Shown here piece after piece: positions 14,285 through 22,996 of a stretch of DNA of 23,527 nt. The translations under genes and the position numbers were made by a program. The DNA lies in IMG/VR virus record IMGVR_UViG_3300014720_000188, positions 1 to 23,527 of that record, one strand, 5' to 3'. Under the pieces are notes generated by a model. The model was not told the origin of the DNA, did not search any database, and saw only the letters and a program-made list of their open reading frames with translations. The first letter of the stretch is position 1. The number at the start of each line of letters is the position of its first letter. Source of the DNA: a virus.

Positions 14285-14424
14285 TCAACTGACTCCCCAT
14301 ATCTTGAAGGTGGATGAAACATTCTTCTTAATCCACATATAATACAATAAATTTCAAGGTGATCTATTGAACTTTCAACTCTGTCAATAAAGATTCTTCC
14401 CCTGCATTTTGGACACTTAATCAT
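14233..14424 (-). CDS. Small zinc-ribbon protein at the head of the replication operon, apparently leaderless
   Basis: 63 residues with CPKC (4-7) and CIIC (27-30) forming a zinc ribbon (IKCPKCRGRIFID then LEIYCIICGLRRMFHPP) and a basic C-terminal helix WLHRIETKLLKTYNG. It probably binds nucleic acid. The ATG at 14424 has no Shine-Dalgarno; a -10 TATAAT lies 9 nt upstream, so the leader would be about 3 nt. The 3' end overlaps the HTH gene by 52 nt. It is the first gene of the leftward replication set, directly after the last tail-module gene. Its role is unknown; regulation of its own operon is possible. Confidence 0.75.
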   Translation of the reverse strand: MIKCPKCRGRIFIDRVESSIDHLEIYCIICGLRRMFHPPSRYGESVEWLHRIETKLLKTYNGL

Positions 14425-14426
14425 AA

Positions 14427-14462
14427 GGGGATTATTATAGCATTATGTAGTGCCAATTGCAA
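14427..14462 (-). promoter_or_regulatory. Candidate promoter of the replication operon
   Basis: On the minus strand TTGCAA (14462-14457), a 17-nt spacer, then TATAAT (14439-14434). The expected start is near 14427, 3 nt before the ATG of the zinc-ribbon gene. It sits exactly at the tail/replication boundary, and the stop codon of the last tail gene lies in its spacer. The -10 is perfect, the -35 4 of 6, the spacing ideal. Support is from motif, position and the missing ribosome site downstream. Confidence 0.6.
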
Positions 14463-14877
14463 TAATATTCACATTGACATCAATGTTACCAGAGTCACCG
14501 AATCTTACTGCCCCATCAACTCTTGATGTGCTAATATTCTTAATAATTACTGAAAGATTATTTCCTGCTGTTGATCCACTTTTATTTACAGCAGTTGCAG
14601 TAACAACAGGGGCATAAAGAAATTGTGGTGAAAAATCAATAAACCAGTCTTGAGTTTGATTAGCTACAGCAGCATCTTTCTTAATATTTTTTGTAATAGC
14701 AACAAATCTTAAATTATTTGTTGTGACATCCTTCTGACCAACGATACCATTATCTACTGTTGATAGTACAGTTGTATTTGTTGATACTAAATTTGTAAGC
14801 GTATTAAGTTGTTCAATAATACGATAAATATATTCAACGTCTAATGGTTGTCCACGCTGAGGTACTGGTATCTTCAT
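14443..14877 (-). CDS. Tail fibre/receptor-binding-like protein with H-type-lectin-like C-terminus
   Basis: 144 residues. The N-terminus begins MKIPVPQRGQPLDVEYIYRI and continues as a helix with Asn/Thr repeats (TNLVSTNTTVLSTV), suited to a short coiled trimer. The C-terminal half (about 65-144) reads as a beta sandwich: DWFIDFSPQFLYAPVVTATA, NNLSVIIKNISTSRVDGAV, NVNIIAIGTT. The order of strands, with xVxFxxxFxxxPxV at the start and an IAIG-type last strand, resembles the H-type-lectin-like fibre domain of phage adhesins; this is pattern recognition only. It is the last gene of the tail module, consistent with a cell-surface ligand-binding tip. AGAGGGA lies 6 nt before the ATG. Confidence 0.65.
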   Translation of the reverse strand: MKIPVPQRGQPLDVEYIYRIIEQLNTLTNLVSTNTTVLSTVDNGIVGQKDVTTNNLRFVAITKNIKKDAAVANQTQDWFIDFSPQFLYAPVVTATAVNKSGSTAGNNLSVIIKNISTSRVDGAVRFGDSGNIDVNVNIIAIGTT

Positions 14878-14885
14878 AATTTATC

Positions 14886-14922
14886 CCTCTTTATTATACC
14901 AAGTTTACTGTTCCAGTATCAA
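14886..14922 (-). promoter_or_regulatory. Weak candidate promoter before the last tail-module gene
   Basis: Minus strand TTGATA (14922-14917), an 18-nt spacer, TATAAT (14898-14893), expected start near 14886. The hexamer matches are good (5 of 6 and 6 of 6), but the -10 box overlaps the stop codon of the previous gene. The following gene has a normal AGAGGGA site that such a start would truncate, so it may be chance. Confidence 0.25.
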
Positions 14923-15373
14923 ATATTTCAAAAATATTATTAATTTCTGGTGGATAACTAGCCATTTGTCCAATAACCCTTGCTGTTGTATATCCTAATT
15001 TAACAACTGAAAATGAATTATCTCGTGTTCTTCCTTGATATTCAAATGTTCCACTATCCCAACTAATAAATATATCTACATCATGTGCCTTCCAGTCTGT
15101 GCCGTGATTATGAAGAACAGATGCTCCTACAGCAGATGCCCCAACGTTATATATTGATGGAGTATTCCAATATATATTTAAAACTCCTGTAGCATAAATG
15201 GCACATGCAGATGATAAGGATGGAAAAATTTGACCAGTGCTATCAATTGCAAAAAGAGTTGAGTATTGAGAAAATCTATTTCTATCTGCAGAAATAATTC
15301 TGAATCTAAACAATTGTTGACCCTCTTCATTTGGAGGGCCAAGTTTTTCTACAGGAATAACAAACTTAGCCAC
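14894..15373 (-). CDS. Minor tail / baseplate-tip protein with FN3-like N-terminal strands
   Basis: 159 residues. GTG start at 15373, overlapping the previous stop by 8 nt. The opening VPVEKLGPPNEEGQQLFRFR then ISADRNRFSQYSTLFAI is the pattern of tail proteins carrying a fibronectin-like strand set (proline loop, FRFR strand, Ser/Trp-type S-Q-Y-S loop). The middle ATGVLNIYWNTPS and DVDIFISWDSGTFEYQGRT is beta-rich. Probably a small structural protein of the tail tip or fibre base, between two adhesin-like genes. Specific function unknown; no enzymatic motif visible. Confidence 0.65.
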   Translation of the reverse strand: MAKFVIPVEKLGPPNEEGQQLFRFRIISADRNRFSQYSTLFAIDSTGQIFPSLSSACAIYATGVLNIYWNTPSIYNVGASAVGASVLHNHGTDWKAHDVDIFISWDSGTFEYQGRTRDNSFSVVKLGYTTARVIGQMASYPPEINNIFEIFDTGTVNLV

Positions 15374-16748
15374 TCTCTACACCTACAGCTAACCTATACT
15401 CAATATAGTTGTTAGAGTTTTCAGTTTTAATTACTGGATAACCAGAACTTTCAATAATGATGTCGTATGCAACCATAGAATATAGTGGATTTTCTGTTGT
15501 ATTATTTTCAAGCCTCATTCCATCAAAAATAATCTTATAGTCTGACGTTCCACCACTATATGTAATTTTTCCTGTTGATACGCTTGCCGATACTGGTGTT
15601 ACAACACCTGTAGGATGCGTAAATGTTACAGTGGTATCAGTCACACTAGAAACTATAAAATCATTTCCATTAAAATAATCATAAGGTGCATTAACTAATT
15701 CAACATTAAACGTCATGCCAGGATACAGTGTGTGACCAGAGGGTACTGTTACTGTTGCTGTTGATGCAGTCATAGCTGCTATGGAAATATTTGCTTCTTT
15801 ATTTTCAACAACACATGCATAAAGATTAATAAGGTTTATATTTGACCAAGAAAAACCAGTGTCTTCAGTAAAGTCAGATCTATTTTTTTTAATTATAAAA
15901 TACCTATTATCTTGACTTGTTTCTGGATCAATTAAATCTGTATTACTAATATTGGCAACAACTTTAGCCTTTAATGATGTAGCACCCAAGGTTGTTGTAT
16001 TATTAACAAACTCTAAAACAACTCTTGTTGTTTCTGGAGCGGTTGTCTCAGACTGTAATGTATTCAATACTGATATTGCAATTCTTATATCATCTGCAGG
16101 TGCGTTTTGACTAAAGTTAAATGCAAGATTAGTATTTTGTAGGTAGTTGCCAAATGTATCTCCACTATTATCAATGAATGATGAGTCAGCAGATATCATT
16201 AGTGCTTTATTATAAAATCTTGGTGGCTCCTGCTTATCTTTTCTACTTGTATTTTCAAATGCCGTGCTATCTGATGGAATAAAATATGCTTTTCCAGTAG
16301 CTACAATATCTGCACCTGTATTTGTAAATGTAGCATCTGTAATAGTTGTAATTGCAGATGATGATTGTGCAGATCCAATGACCCAGTTTTCTGTAGGAGT
16401 AAATGTTGCTAATGTTTTGCTCCCATATGGTCCAGCAAGTGAGTTTGATCCAGCGGGGAATAGTGCGACTTCAGTAATTTCATATCGTTGCTCTGTTGGC
16501 ATTTCTGCTTTAAATACTAGCTTTTCTATATCATCTTCTTTAACAAAACCTTTAGCAGTAACGGGTACTCGAAACATTTCAAAATCAAGATTTGTTTTTT
16601 CTTTAATTTCATTAACTTTTCCAGCACTTAAAGTTTGACCTGGCAGTGAAGCAGTTGTTCCACATCCTGCAACAATATATGCAGCATACTCAGATGTCTG
16701 TCCAAGAAGATATTTACCGATGATTTTTTTGCCAGAATTAGTTATCAT
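15366..16748 (-). CDS. Tail fibre-like / minor tail protein
   Basis: 460 residues. The N-terminal 100 residues look like the attachment domain of fibre or baseplate-wedge proteins: TNSGKKIIGKYLLGQTSEYA then YIVAGCGTTAS, TNLDFEMFRVPVTAKGF, KLVFKAEMPTEQRYEITEVAL. The remainder is Thr/Ser/Asn-rich beta sequence with strands such as ATVTVPSGHTLYPGMTFNV (about 335-355), which resembles a small Ig-like or insertion domain. No hydrolase motif is seen. AAGGGA precedes the ATG at 16748. It lies between the Gly/Pro-rich protein and the two small tip proteins, consistent with the central fibre of the adsorption apparatus. Confidence 0.7.
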   Translation of the reverse strand: MITNSGKKIIGKYLLGQTSEYAAYIVAGCGTTASLPGQTLSAGKVNEIKEKTNLDFEMFRVPVTAKGFVKEDDIEKLVFKAEMPTEQRYEITEVALFPAGSNSLAGPYGSKTLATFTPTENWVIGSAQSSSAITTITDATFTNTGADIVATGKAYFIPSDSTAFENTSRKDKQEPPRFYNKALMISADSSFIDNSGDTFGNYLQNTNLAFNFSQNAPADDIRIAISVLNTLQSETTAPETTRVVLEFVNNTTTLGATSLKAKVVANISNTDLIDPETSQDNRYFIIKKNRSDFTEDTGFSWSNINLINLYACVVENKEANISIAAMTASTATVTVPSGHTLYPGMTFNVELVNAPYDYFNGNDFIVSSVTDTTVTFTHPTGVVTPVSASVSTGKITYSGGTSDYKIIFDGMRLENNTTENPLYSMVAYDIIIESSGYPVIKTENSNNYIEYRLAVGVESG

Positions 16749-16757
16749 TATTATCCC

Positions 16758-17657
16758 TTATGTTATTTTACCACTATTTGCCATTTGGACTTCAATTTCA
16801 TCATCATCTTGTAAATTATCAAGTTCAATAACAAGATCTCCATTACTTGCAATATAATAAAAACTAGTAATATTTTTTTCTTGTAAAGATACGTCACCTG
16901 GAATATAACTATTAAGATCTATCTGATATGTTTCAAATCCAGTAAAATTAGGTCTTTGTAAAGAAATAAATTGTGATGGATTATATTCTCTTCTTATTGA
17001 AGAAAGATTAGATATAAGGGTATATACATCACTTAACCCTTCGATTGTATCTCTTCTAGATATATTAACAAGTTCATATCCCGCAATTTCTTCAAAAAGA
17101 ATCTGCTGCATTGCTTCAGGGGAAGTTGGAGCTGTTTGAAAATTAATAACATCTCTTCCAGGAATCAATGATTGCCGTGGAATTGCTGCTATTGCAGCAC
17201 TAGATACATCAGATGTTGTAGCGGCTGCTGCTGTAGGTATAGGAGGGTTCGGTGGACCATTTTCAGTGATTACCCTGGGGGGGTCGATTTGCTTAACTGG
17301 TGTTATTGTAGGTCTACTTTCAGGTGTACGTCTTGGTCCAGGTCCAGTATTTTTTCCGCTTACACCAGTAGGTTTTGGAAGTACACCCATAATACCACCA
17401 ACAGAACTAGGTTTTCCACCAAGAAGAGCGCCAGCACCAGTACCACCACTCGGAGCTGAATTTGCTTTTGCTGTTTTAGCACCTATACCAATTCCACCTA
17501 TCTTTCCACCTAGACTTGTACTTTGTTTATTTGCTGCACTATTTGCTGCATTTCCTAAAGCTTGAGTTGCAGGAAATGGTGCTGCCACAGCCAACAACCG
17601 CCGCCCATTCTCGGCCATCGCATCGAATACCTGCTTGGGGGTTCGAGGAGCTACCAT
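16758..17657 (-). CDS. Structural protein with a long disordered Gly/Pro/Ala-rich N-terminal half
   Basis: 299 residues. After a conserved-looking head (PRTPKQVFDAMAENGRRLLA) residues about 35-165 are low complexity: Gly-rich (GGKIGGIGIGAKTAKAN), then Pro/Arg-rich (GPGPRRTPESRPTITPVK), then Ala/Thr-rich (PTAAAATTSDVSSAAIAA). The last 130 residues are ordered, with EAMQQILFEEIAGYELVNIS, an RRDTIEGL helix and strands such as FYYIASNGDLVIELDNL. Its stop and start overlap the neighbouring tail genes by 1 nt or leave a few bases, so it is part of the tail operon. The first 80 nt are clearly richer in GC than the surroundings. Possibly a flexible linker of the baseplate. Function not recognised. 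Confidence 0.7.
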   Translation of the reverse strand: MVAPRTPKQVFDAMAENGRRLLAVAAPFPATQALGNAANSAANKQSTSLGGKIGGIGIGAKTAKANSAPSGGTGAGALLGGKPSSVGGIMGVLPKPTGVSGKNTGPGPRRTPESRPTITPVKQIDPPRVITENGPPNPPIPTAAAATTSDVSSAAIAAIPRQSLIPGRDVINFQTAPTSPEAMQQILFEEIAGYELVNISRRDTIEGLSDVYTLISNLSSIRREYNPSQFISLQRPNFTGFETYQIDLNSYIPGDVSLQEKNITSFYYIASNGDLVIELDNLQDDDEIEVQMANSGKIT

Positions 17658-20600
17658 TATATTTCCACCACCGTTATTTGAGTTGATCTATCTGTTGCAG
17701 ATTTTGAATGTGATATACCCTGGACAACAAATCTTTTTGTTTTATCAACATAGTGAATGTTGTCATCAATATCGTAGTCAATAGATACAATATCTCCTAA
17801 TTGAAGAACTGGTACACCAAAGACTTCCATGACTATCTTTTGTCTTTGCCTTAATGCTTTACCCATGATCCACCCCATAAGTTTGCTTGCATCATCATCT
17901 GATTGAATATATTCAGACTCAATGTTAAATTCTTTTTTACCATATTTTTTACGACTACGTTCAATAGACTCTAACTTTTTTCTTTCTGCTAATGGTGAAG
18001 TGAGTGTTGAGTTTGTATATTGTGGATCAGAGAAGTTTGAACTTCGTTTAAAATAATCATCAACTGTAAGTTCCCCCGTTGTATCTTGAGTAAATGTAAC
18101 ACCAAGGATTCTTAAATAATTACCCGTTGTTTCATCAATAGAAATAGCTTTATCTGTTGTATTAAATATCAAAAATTCTGCTCCATATGCAGATGCACGG
18201 AATTGTGATACAGAATACCCACGTTCACTACCAAATGTTGGAGCAAGTTTTGCTATCAATGCTGGATATGCTTGATCATATCGAATATTAAAATATGCAC
18301 ATTCTCTAAGTATTGTTCCAAACTCTTCTACATAAATTTTATATTTAGGAGCAGTAGATCCTATACCACTAAGATATGTAGACTTAATAAATCCAGATAC
18401 AGAATATTTTCTCATTGCCTCAGATGTTGAAATTGTATCGTCACCAAACGCATCATTAATTTCTGTAATAACTGTTTCTTGACTGTTTGATGCAATAAAG
18501 CTTTGAAGCGCATAAACATTTTCAAACATACATTCTGATTGTCCACGGGTAAATAAAGCCATATTTGTATACTTTGGCAATGGATTTGGATCATCCACAT
18601 ATCCCACTTGTTTGTTATTTATATATAAATAGAATCTTCTAATAGATCCAATATCTTGATATTCTACTGAAAGATCATAAACTGTAGGTTTATCTTGAAT
18701 ACCAATGCGATCTTGTCCAACAAAGTTTCCTTCATCAACAATAATTGATGCTATACCTCCCCAAAGTTTATTTGCAACAGCCTTTTCACCACTGTTATAA
18801 ACTTTATAAAACATAACATTATGAAGAACTCGTTCAAACTTTCCAGTATCTTCATTAATTTGATTGTATTGTTGAATATTCCTACCACTTAAAGCACAAA
18901 TTTCAAAAAAATATCCATGATTTGTTGCAGGATTAAGGCCAATTGCAATACCACCAGATCCACCATCGATATTAGCTTTTTCTGATGCTTCAGATGGAGG
19001 AACAGTATAATATGTTGTTGATGTGCTACCACTATTTGCTGTTTGAACTTTATCCTGATCAGTATTATATTTTCCAATAATTCTCATTCGTGTTCCAAAA
19101 TGACGGAATGCTGCGTCAAGGGGTTTATACACATATGAAATAAAGTCAATTGGTTTAACAATAATTTTTTCTGCTGGATCAATATCATCAACAAGTGCAG
19201 CACTTCCAGAAAATCTTGGTCCAGTAAATACCAGTGCTGATGATTGAACTGTACCACTTGTTGTTGAACTTAATGTTTTTATTTCTTTATCTTTTGGATA
19301 TGAAGCACGAAGGAAATTTTTAATAATTCCATTTCTTGTTGAAAGAAGAGCAAGATCTTTTCTCACTCCAACTGATGCAGTTGTTGATCCTTGTGTTGGT
19401 GGAGTAATACGTTCAATAGGGGTCATAGTAAATAGTTTGCTTGTATCCATGACACATCCTTGTAAATTATCTGAACTTGACCAATAATCAGAAAGACTTG
19501 CTGGATGTTCTACTATATCTGTTCCAAACTGTCCTCTACCATGTCTTTCTACAGCACCATTTTTTATCCTTGTTGTTTTATCAATTGTTTCATAAAATGG
19601 TTCAGAGAATATTCTTACTTTACCAGTTTGATACATTTTCCCACCAAACTTTAATTTTGAAAAGTATTTTTGATATTCTCTATTACTTGTAATCCAAACA
19701 GTATTTGGATTTCTTCCAACCAAAGCTATTTCTGAATCTGTTCTACCTGCAATTGAATATTCAACAGCATCGTATCTAATAATTTCTGAATTAGCATAAA
19801 AATATCCTTGGAATCTTCCAATCCACATAGCACTTTCGCCTACATCAATAATATTATTTATTACTTGATTATTTTCAACATATGGAGCACTAGCATTTAA
19901 TGGAATATTTAATGGAACTGCAGATAATGCATATCCAGAAGTTTGACCTTTTTGATCACTTGATGCTCTCGCTTCTGTATTTGATCCCACTTCCCATAAT
20001 AAAACTGGTTTATAAACAAATACTTTATCTTGATCACTATATTGTGCTTGAGAAAGTTTACTATAAACTCTTTGAATATATTTGATTGAATATTTAATAG
20101 ATCCACTATTAATAATTTGTTCTTCTGTGCTTCCAATACTAATTATATTAGGAAGTTTTGTTGTTCTTGTTTGACCAAGAAACATTAAATCTGTTTTTCT
20201 TGTCATACTATTTGGATCTGGCATAAAATATTCTTTTGGCATAACAACAAAGTTATTATATTCATCAAAAAACATTGCAGTTTGTGTTGCTGCAGCAAGA
20301 TTTGCTAAAGCTTGTGCAACAGAAATGTCTGGGCCAACAAAAAAATATGGTATCACTGGATCTTCTATAGCATCATAAAATGTTTTTTTATTTTCAGTAG
20401 TAATTTTTGTTGATACTGGAGTAAAATTATATTGCTTTGATAGATTCCAATAAATTTCCCATGCTGAATTAATATCAACATTTAATCCAGTTTTTGAATC
20501 AATATATGGTGATGTATTTACATATTGAATAGTATTATTATTTCCATCTTTTGTTTGTATAGGTGGATAATATGTTGGATAATCTGAATCATTTGTAGTA

Positions 20601-22351
20601 GTTAAACTAATATCTCTTAAATCATCAAAACCTTTATAAATATAATTGCTGAATCCACAGCTATCAAGCAGTATTGTTACTGCAGATGTTAGTGTGCAAT
20701 CTGTAAGAAAAATATCTGTAGCCCTTGTTGATTCAAATCTAAAGAATTGATCTCGTAATGAAATTGATATTTCATTCATTCCACCCGTTGATGTTGGAAA
20801 AACTTCTGCATACATACTTTGCATAGGAATATATTTGTCGTATCCATTAACATTAAGAACTATTTCATAAAAATCAAACTTGACGTTAGGTTTTAAATAC
20901 CTTGATACTAAGCTTCCAGTGTTATCTGAAAAAAGTCCAGTATACGATGTATCATCATAGTTATTAAAAGTAAATGCATCATCGTAGTTCATAAGATTTA
21001 CTGTTCCTGTAGAAGCAAGTAGTCCTCCAACAGGTAGTTGTGTCTGATCATTACCCGTGCTTTTTGTTGTTTCAAATGAAATAACATAGCTAGATACGTC
21101 TGCACGCAGTCTTGGAGATAGCTCAATAAGATTAAATGTTTTTTCTGGATTCAACATTGTTTCAACAACAATTCTTAATCCTCGCATAAATACAAGTTCG
21201 GTAAATGTTGGAACATTGCTTGCTAAGTAATACTTTGGATCAGTTAGTGACTGAATAATTCCAACCTTTTCTGTATCATCACTTTCACAAATTGAGAATC
21301 CATATGTTGCTGCCTCTGTATACCATGTAGAGGTTGCTGCATCCCAAATATGTAGGGTTCCAGGGGTATTGTTAGTTGTTGATGATAGTCCAATAATATA
21401 TGATTCCCCCGTATTTAATCCAGTTGGGGTACGACTTGATAAATCATCTAAATATGCAACAAAGTGAAATGATCCACGATATTTTTCTGGAACCTTTACT
21501 CCATAAGCAAGTTCAACATATCCATCCCAGATAAATATTTCACTACCGTCAATTCTTTTTTCATCTGGTCTAAATTGATATGCAGTAATCCAGTTATTTT
21601 TTTCATCTAAATATTCAATACGCCATTTTTTTGGAATAGTTGATTTTGTTCGATCTGCAAGTGGATCAGTTATTGTTGTACCATCTGATAATTTTATTGT
21701 TCCTATTGAATTTTTAGCAAGATTTGTTTGAATTTTTGTTACAATTCTATTTGCTGGAAATGCTTTATCATATACAACAAATGGACAGGCATCACTAATT
21801 TCATACCCAACAACAGTAGGATCGCCAGCAGCATTAGTAATATTAGAAACTCCTAGATCATCAACAGTTGTACCAGATGATTGAGTTTTAAATGAATTCC
21901 AATATTTAAAATTATCATATTTTGTTGACATATAATAACGTGGTCTTGTTGCACTCTTTACATTATCAATGAAGGAGTTTTGAAAATATAAAACCTTATT
22001 AATTCCAGATCTTGGACGAAATGGATCAAAACATTGTTTAAGATCAAAGAATAGTTTTCTATTTGTATCTGGAGCAAGGAATAAACTGGGCTGATCATTA
22101 TTTGTTACAAATGTTCCATAAGTATAGTATGATCTATCTGCATCTCTCCAGTACCCTGCACTATCATCTTTATCATAGGTATTTAAAGGAAGAACAACGG
22201 GATTAGATGATCTATTTAGTTTATATGTTCCATAATTTTCTATATCTTCAAAGCTGTTCATATTCCATTCAGCAATGATAAGAGAGTCAATCTCAATTGT
22301 ACTTGATTCAAGTAGGTGATCGGTAAGTTTTTTCTCTGAATCTACCCACAT
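17657..22351 (-). CDS. Very large baseplate hub / tail-associated minor tail protein
   Basis: 1564 residues, probably the tail-tip hub (Tal-like) that follows Dit in long-tailed phages. The N-terminal 450 residues are beta-rich with many Tyr/Asp. About 480-760 looks like a hub core, with ISLRDQFFRFES, LTSAVTILLDSCGFSNY and SVAQALANLAAATQTAMFFD followed by NNFVVMPKEYF, a pattern of gp27/Tal-type hub proteins. About 1110-1280 resembles a LamG/concanavalin jelly roll (YFFEICALSGRN, VEYQDIGSIRRFYLYINNKQ, MALFTRGQSECMFENVYAL). The C-terminus has a Lys-rich helix (RSRKKYGKKEF), then VFGVPVLQLGDIVSIDYD. No peptidase or lysozyme motif seen. The start overlaps the previous stop (TAATG). Confidence 0.8.
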   Translation of the reverse strand: MWVDSEKKLTDHLLESSTIEIDSLIIAEWNMNSFEDIENYGTYKLNRSSNPVVLPLNTYDKDDSAGYWRDADRSYYTYGTFVTNNDQPSLFLAPDTNRKLFFDLKQCFDPFRPRSGINKVLYFQNSFIDNVKSATRPRYYMSTKYDNFKYWNSFKTQSSGTTVDDLGVSNITNAAGDPTVVGYEISDACPFVVYDKAFPANRIVTKIQTNLAKNSIGTIKLSDGTTITDPLADRTKSTIPKKWRIEYLDEKNNWITAYQFRPDEKRIDGSEIFIWDGYVELAYGVKVPEKYRGSFHFVAYLDDLSSRTPTGLNTGESYIIGLSSTTNNTPGTLHIWDAATSTWYTEAATYGFSICESDDTEKVGIIQSLTDPKYYLASNVPTFTELVFMRGLRIVVETMLNPEKTFNLIELSPRLRADVSSYVISFETTKSTGNDQTQLPVGGLLASTGTVNLMNYDDAFTFNNYDDTSYTGLFSDNTGSLVSRYLKPNVKFDFYEIVLNVNGYDKYIPMQSMYAEVFPTSTGGMNEISISLRDQFFRFESTRATDIFLTDCTLTSAVTILLDSCGFSNYIYKGFDDLRDISLTTTNDSDYPTYYPPIQTKDGNNNTIQYVNTSPYIDSKTGLNVDINSAWEIYWNLSKQYNFTPVSTKITTENKKTFYDAIEDPVIPYFFVGPDISVAQALANLAAATQTAMFFDEYNNFVVMPKEYFMPDPNSMTRKTDLMFLGQTRTTKLPNIISIGSTEEQIINSGSIKYSIKYIQRVYSKLSQAQYSDQDKVFVYKPVLLWEVGSNTEARASSDQKGQTSGYALSAVPLNIPLNASAPYVENNQVINNIIDVGESAMWIGRFQGYFYANSEIIRYDAVEYSIAGRTDSEIALVGRNPNTVWITSNREYQKYFSKLKFGGKMYQTGKVRIFSEPFYETIDKTTRIKNGAVERHGRGQFGTDIVEHPASLSDYWSSSDNLQGCVMDTSKLFTMTPIERITPPTQGSTTASVGVRKDLALLSTRNGIIKNFLRASYPKDKEIKTLSSTTSGTVQSSALVFTGPRFSGSAALVDDIDPAEKIIVKPIDFISYVYKPLDAAFRHFGTRMRIIGKYNTDQDKVQTANSGSTSTTYYTVPPSEASEKANIDGGSGGIAIGLNPATNHGYFFEICALSGRNIQQYNQINEDTGKFERVLHNVMFYKVYNSGEKAVANKLWGGIASIIVDEGNFVGQDRIGIQDKPTVYDLSVEYQDIGSIRRFYLYINNKQVGYVDDPNPLPKYTNMALFTRGQSECMFENVYALQSFIASNSQETVITEINDAFGDDTISTSEAMRKYSVSGFIKSTYLSGIGSTAPKYKIYVEEFGTILRECAYFNIRYDQAYPALIAKLAPTFGSERGYSVSQFRASAYGAEFLIFNTTDKAISIDETTGNYLRILGVTFTQDTTGELTVDDYFKRSSNFSDPQYTNSTLTSPLAERKKLESIERSRKKYGKKEFNIESEYIQSDDDASKLMGWIMGKALRQRQKIVMEVFGVPVLQLGDIVSIDYDIDDNIHYVDKTKRFVVQGISHSKSATDRSTQITVVEI

Positions 22352-22995
22352 TATGCTTCCTCAAGCGATACATTAATATTCCAAAGATCGTGATTTCTTG
22401 CGCCTCTTTTTACAACAGTATAGTCAAACGAAGTAAAATATACTTGTAAAAGTTGATTATATTGACCAAGGTAGTCATATCGATCTTCACCCTCAAATTC
22501 ATTATATTTATCATATGCAAGAAGCATCCAAAATGCTCCGTTATGATTTTCATACCAATCTAAGAGTTCTACCCCACCAGCACCGCCGTCCATTGTATAG
22601 TCTTGAAGATCTTGCACATTTGAAACACCTGAAGCAGCAAACATTGGATCTTTGTTAAATGATCGTGATGGAAGATTATCCCATGAAAATGAAATTTGAA
22701 GTTTGTCTGCAACATGATAACTTCTCATTGTGCCGTTGATCGTTCTTTGTCTATTCTCAATTCTATTCTTTCTAAAATCAAGTTCTGATCTATTATGATC
22801 GGATAGAATAAGAAAATTAGTATACTCCGTACCATCGGGTACTGCAAGTTGTAATGTTGTTGATCCACCAGATATTGGATTAGTATATGTACTTGTATCT
22901 ACAGTGCCAAAATTGTCTGACCAAAGAGCGGCTTGTGGTCTACCACGCAATCCATCAAGCGACCATCTGTTTCTTATATAAAGTGAAGTTGCCAT
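22351..22995 (-). CDS. Dit-like / minor tail protein following the tape measure
   Basis: 214 residues, beta-rich: NRWSLDGLRGRPQAALWSDN, TTLQLAVPDGTEYTNFLILS, then QISFSWDNLPSRSF, GAFWMLLAYDKYNEF and LLQVYFTSFDYTVVKRG ending in NINVSLEEA. Strand-rich proteins of this size between tape measure and hub are usually the distal tail protein that caps the tube. Position drives the call; I do not recognise the fold directly. It starts 2 nt before the tape-measure stop, with only a weak AGAAG in front of the ATG at 22995, so translational coupling to the tape measure is likely. Confidence 0.65.
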   Translation of the reverse strand: MATSLYIRNRWSLDGLRGRPQAALWSDNFGTVDTSTYTNPISGGSTTLQLAVPDGTEYTNFLILSDHNRSELDFRKNRIENRQRTINGTMRSYHVADKLQISFSWDNLPSRSFNKDPMFAASGVSNVQDLQDYTMDGGAGGVELLDWYENHNGAFWMLLAYDKYNEFEGEDRYDYLGQYNQLLQVYFTSFDYTVVKRGARNHDLWNINVSLEEA

Positions 22996-22996
22996 A

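Noticed and set aside
14886-14922. Strong promoter before the 144-codon gene
   Set aside because: The hexamers match, but the -10 overlaps a stop codon and the predicted start would remove the gene's normal ribosome site; kept only as a weak feature.
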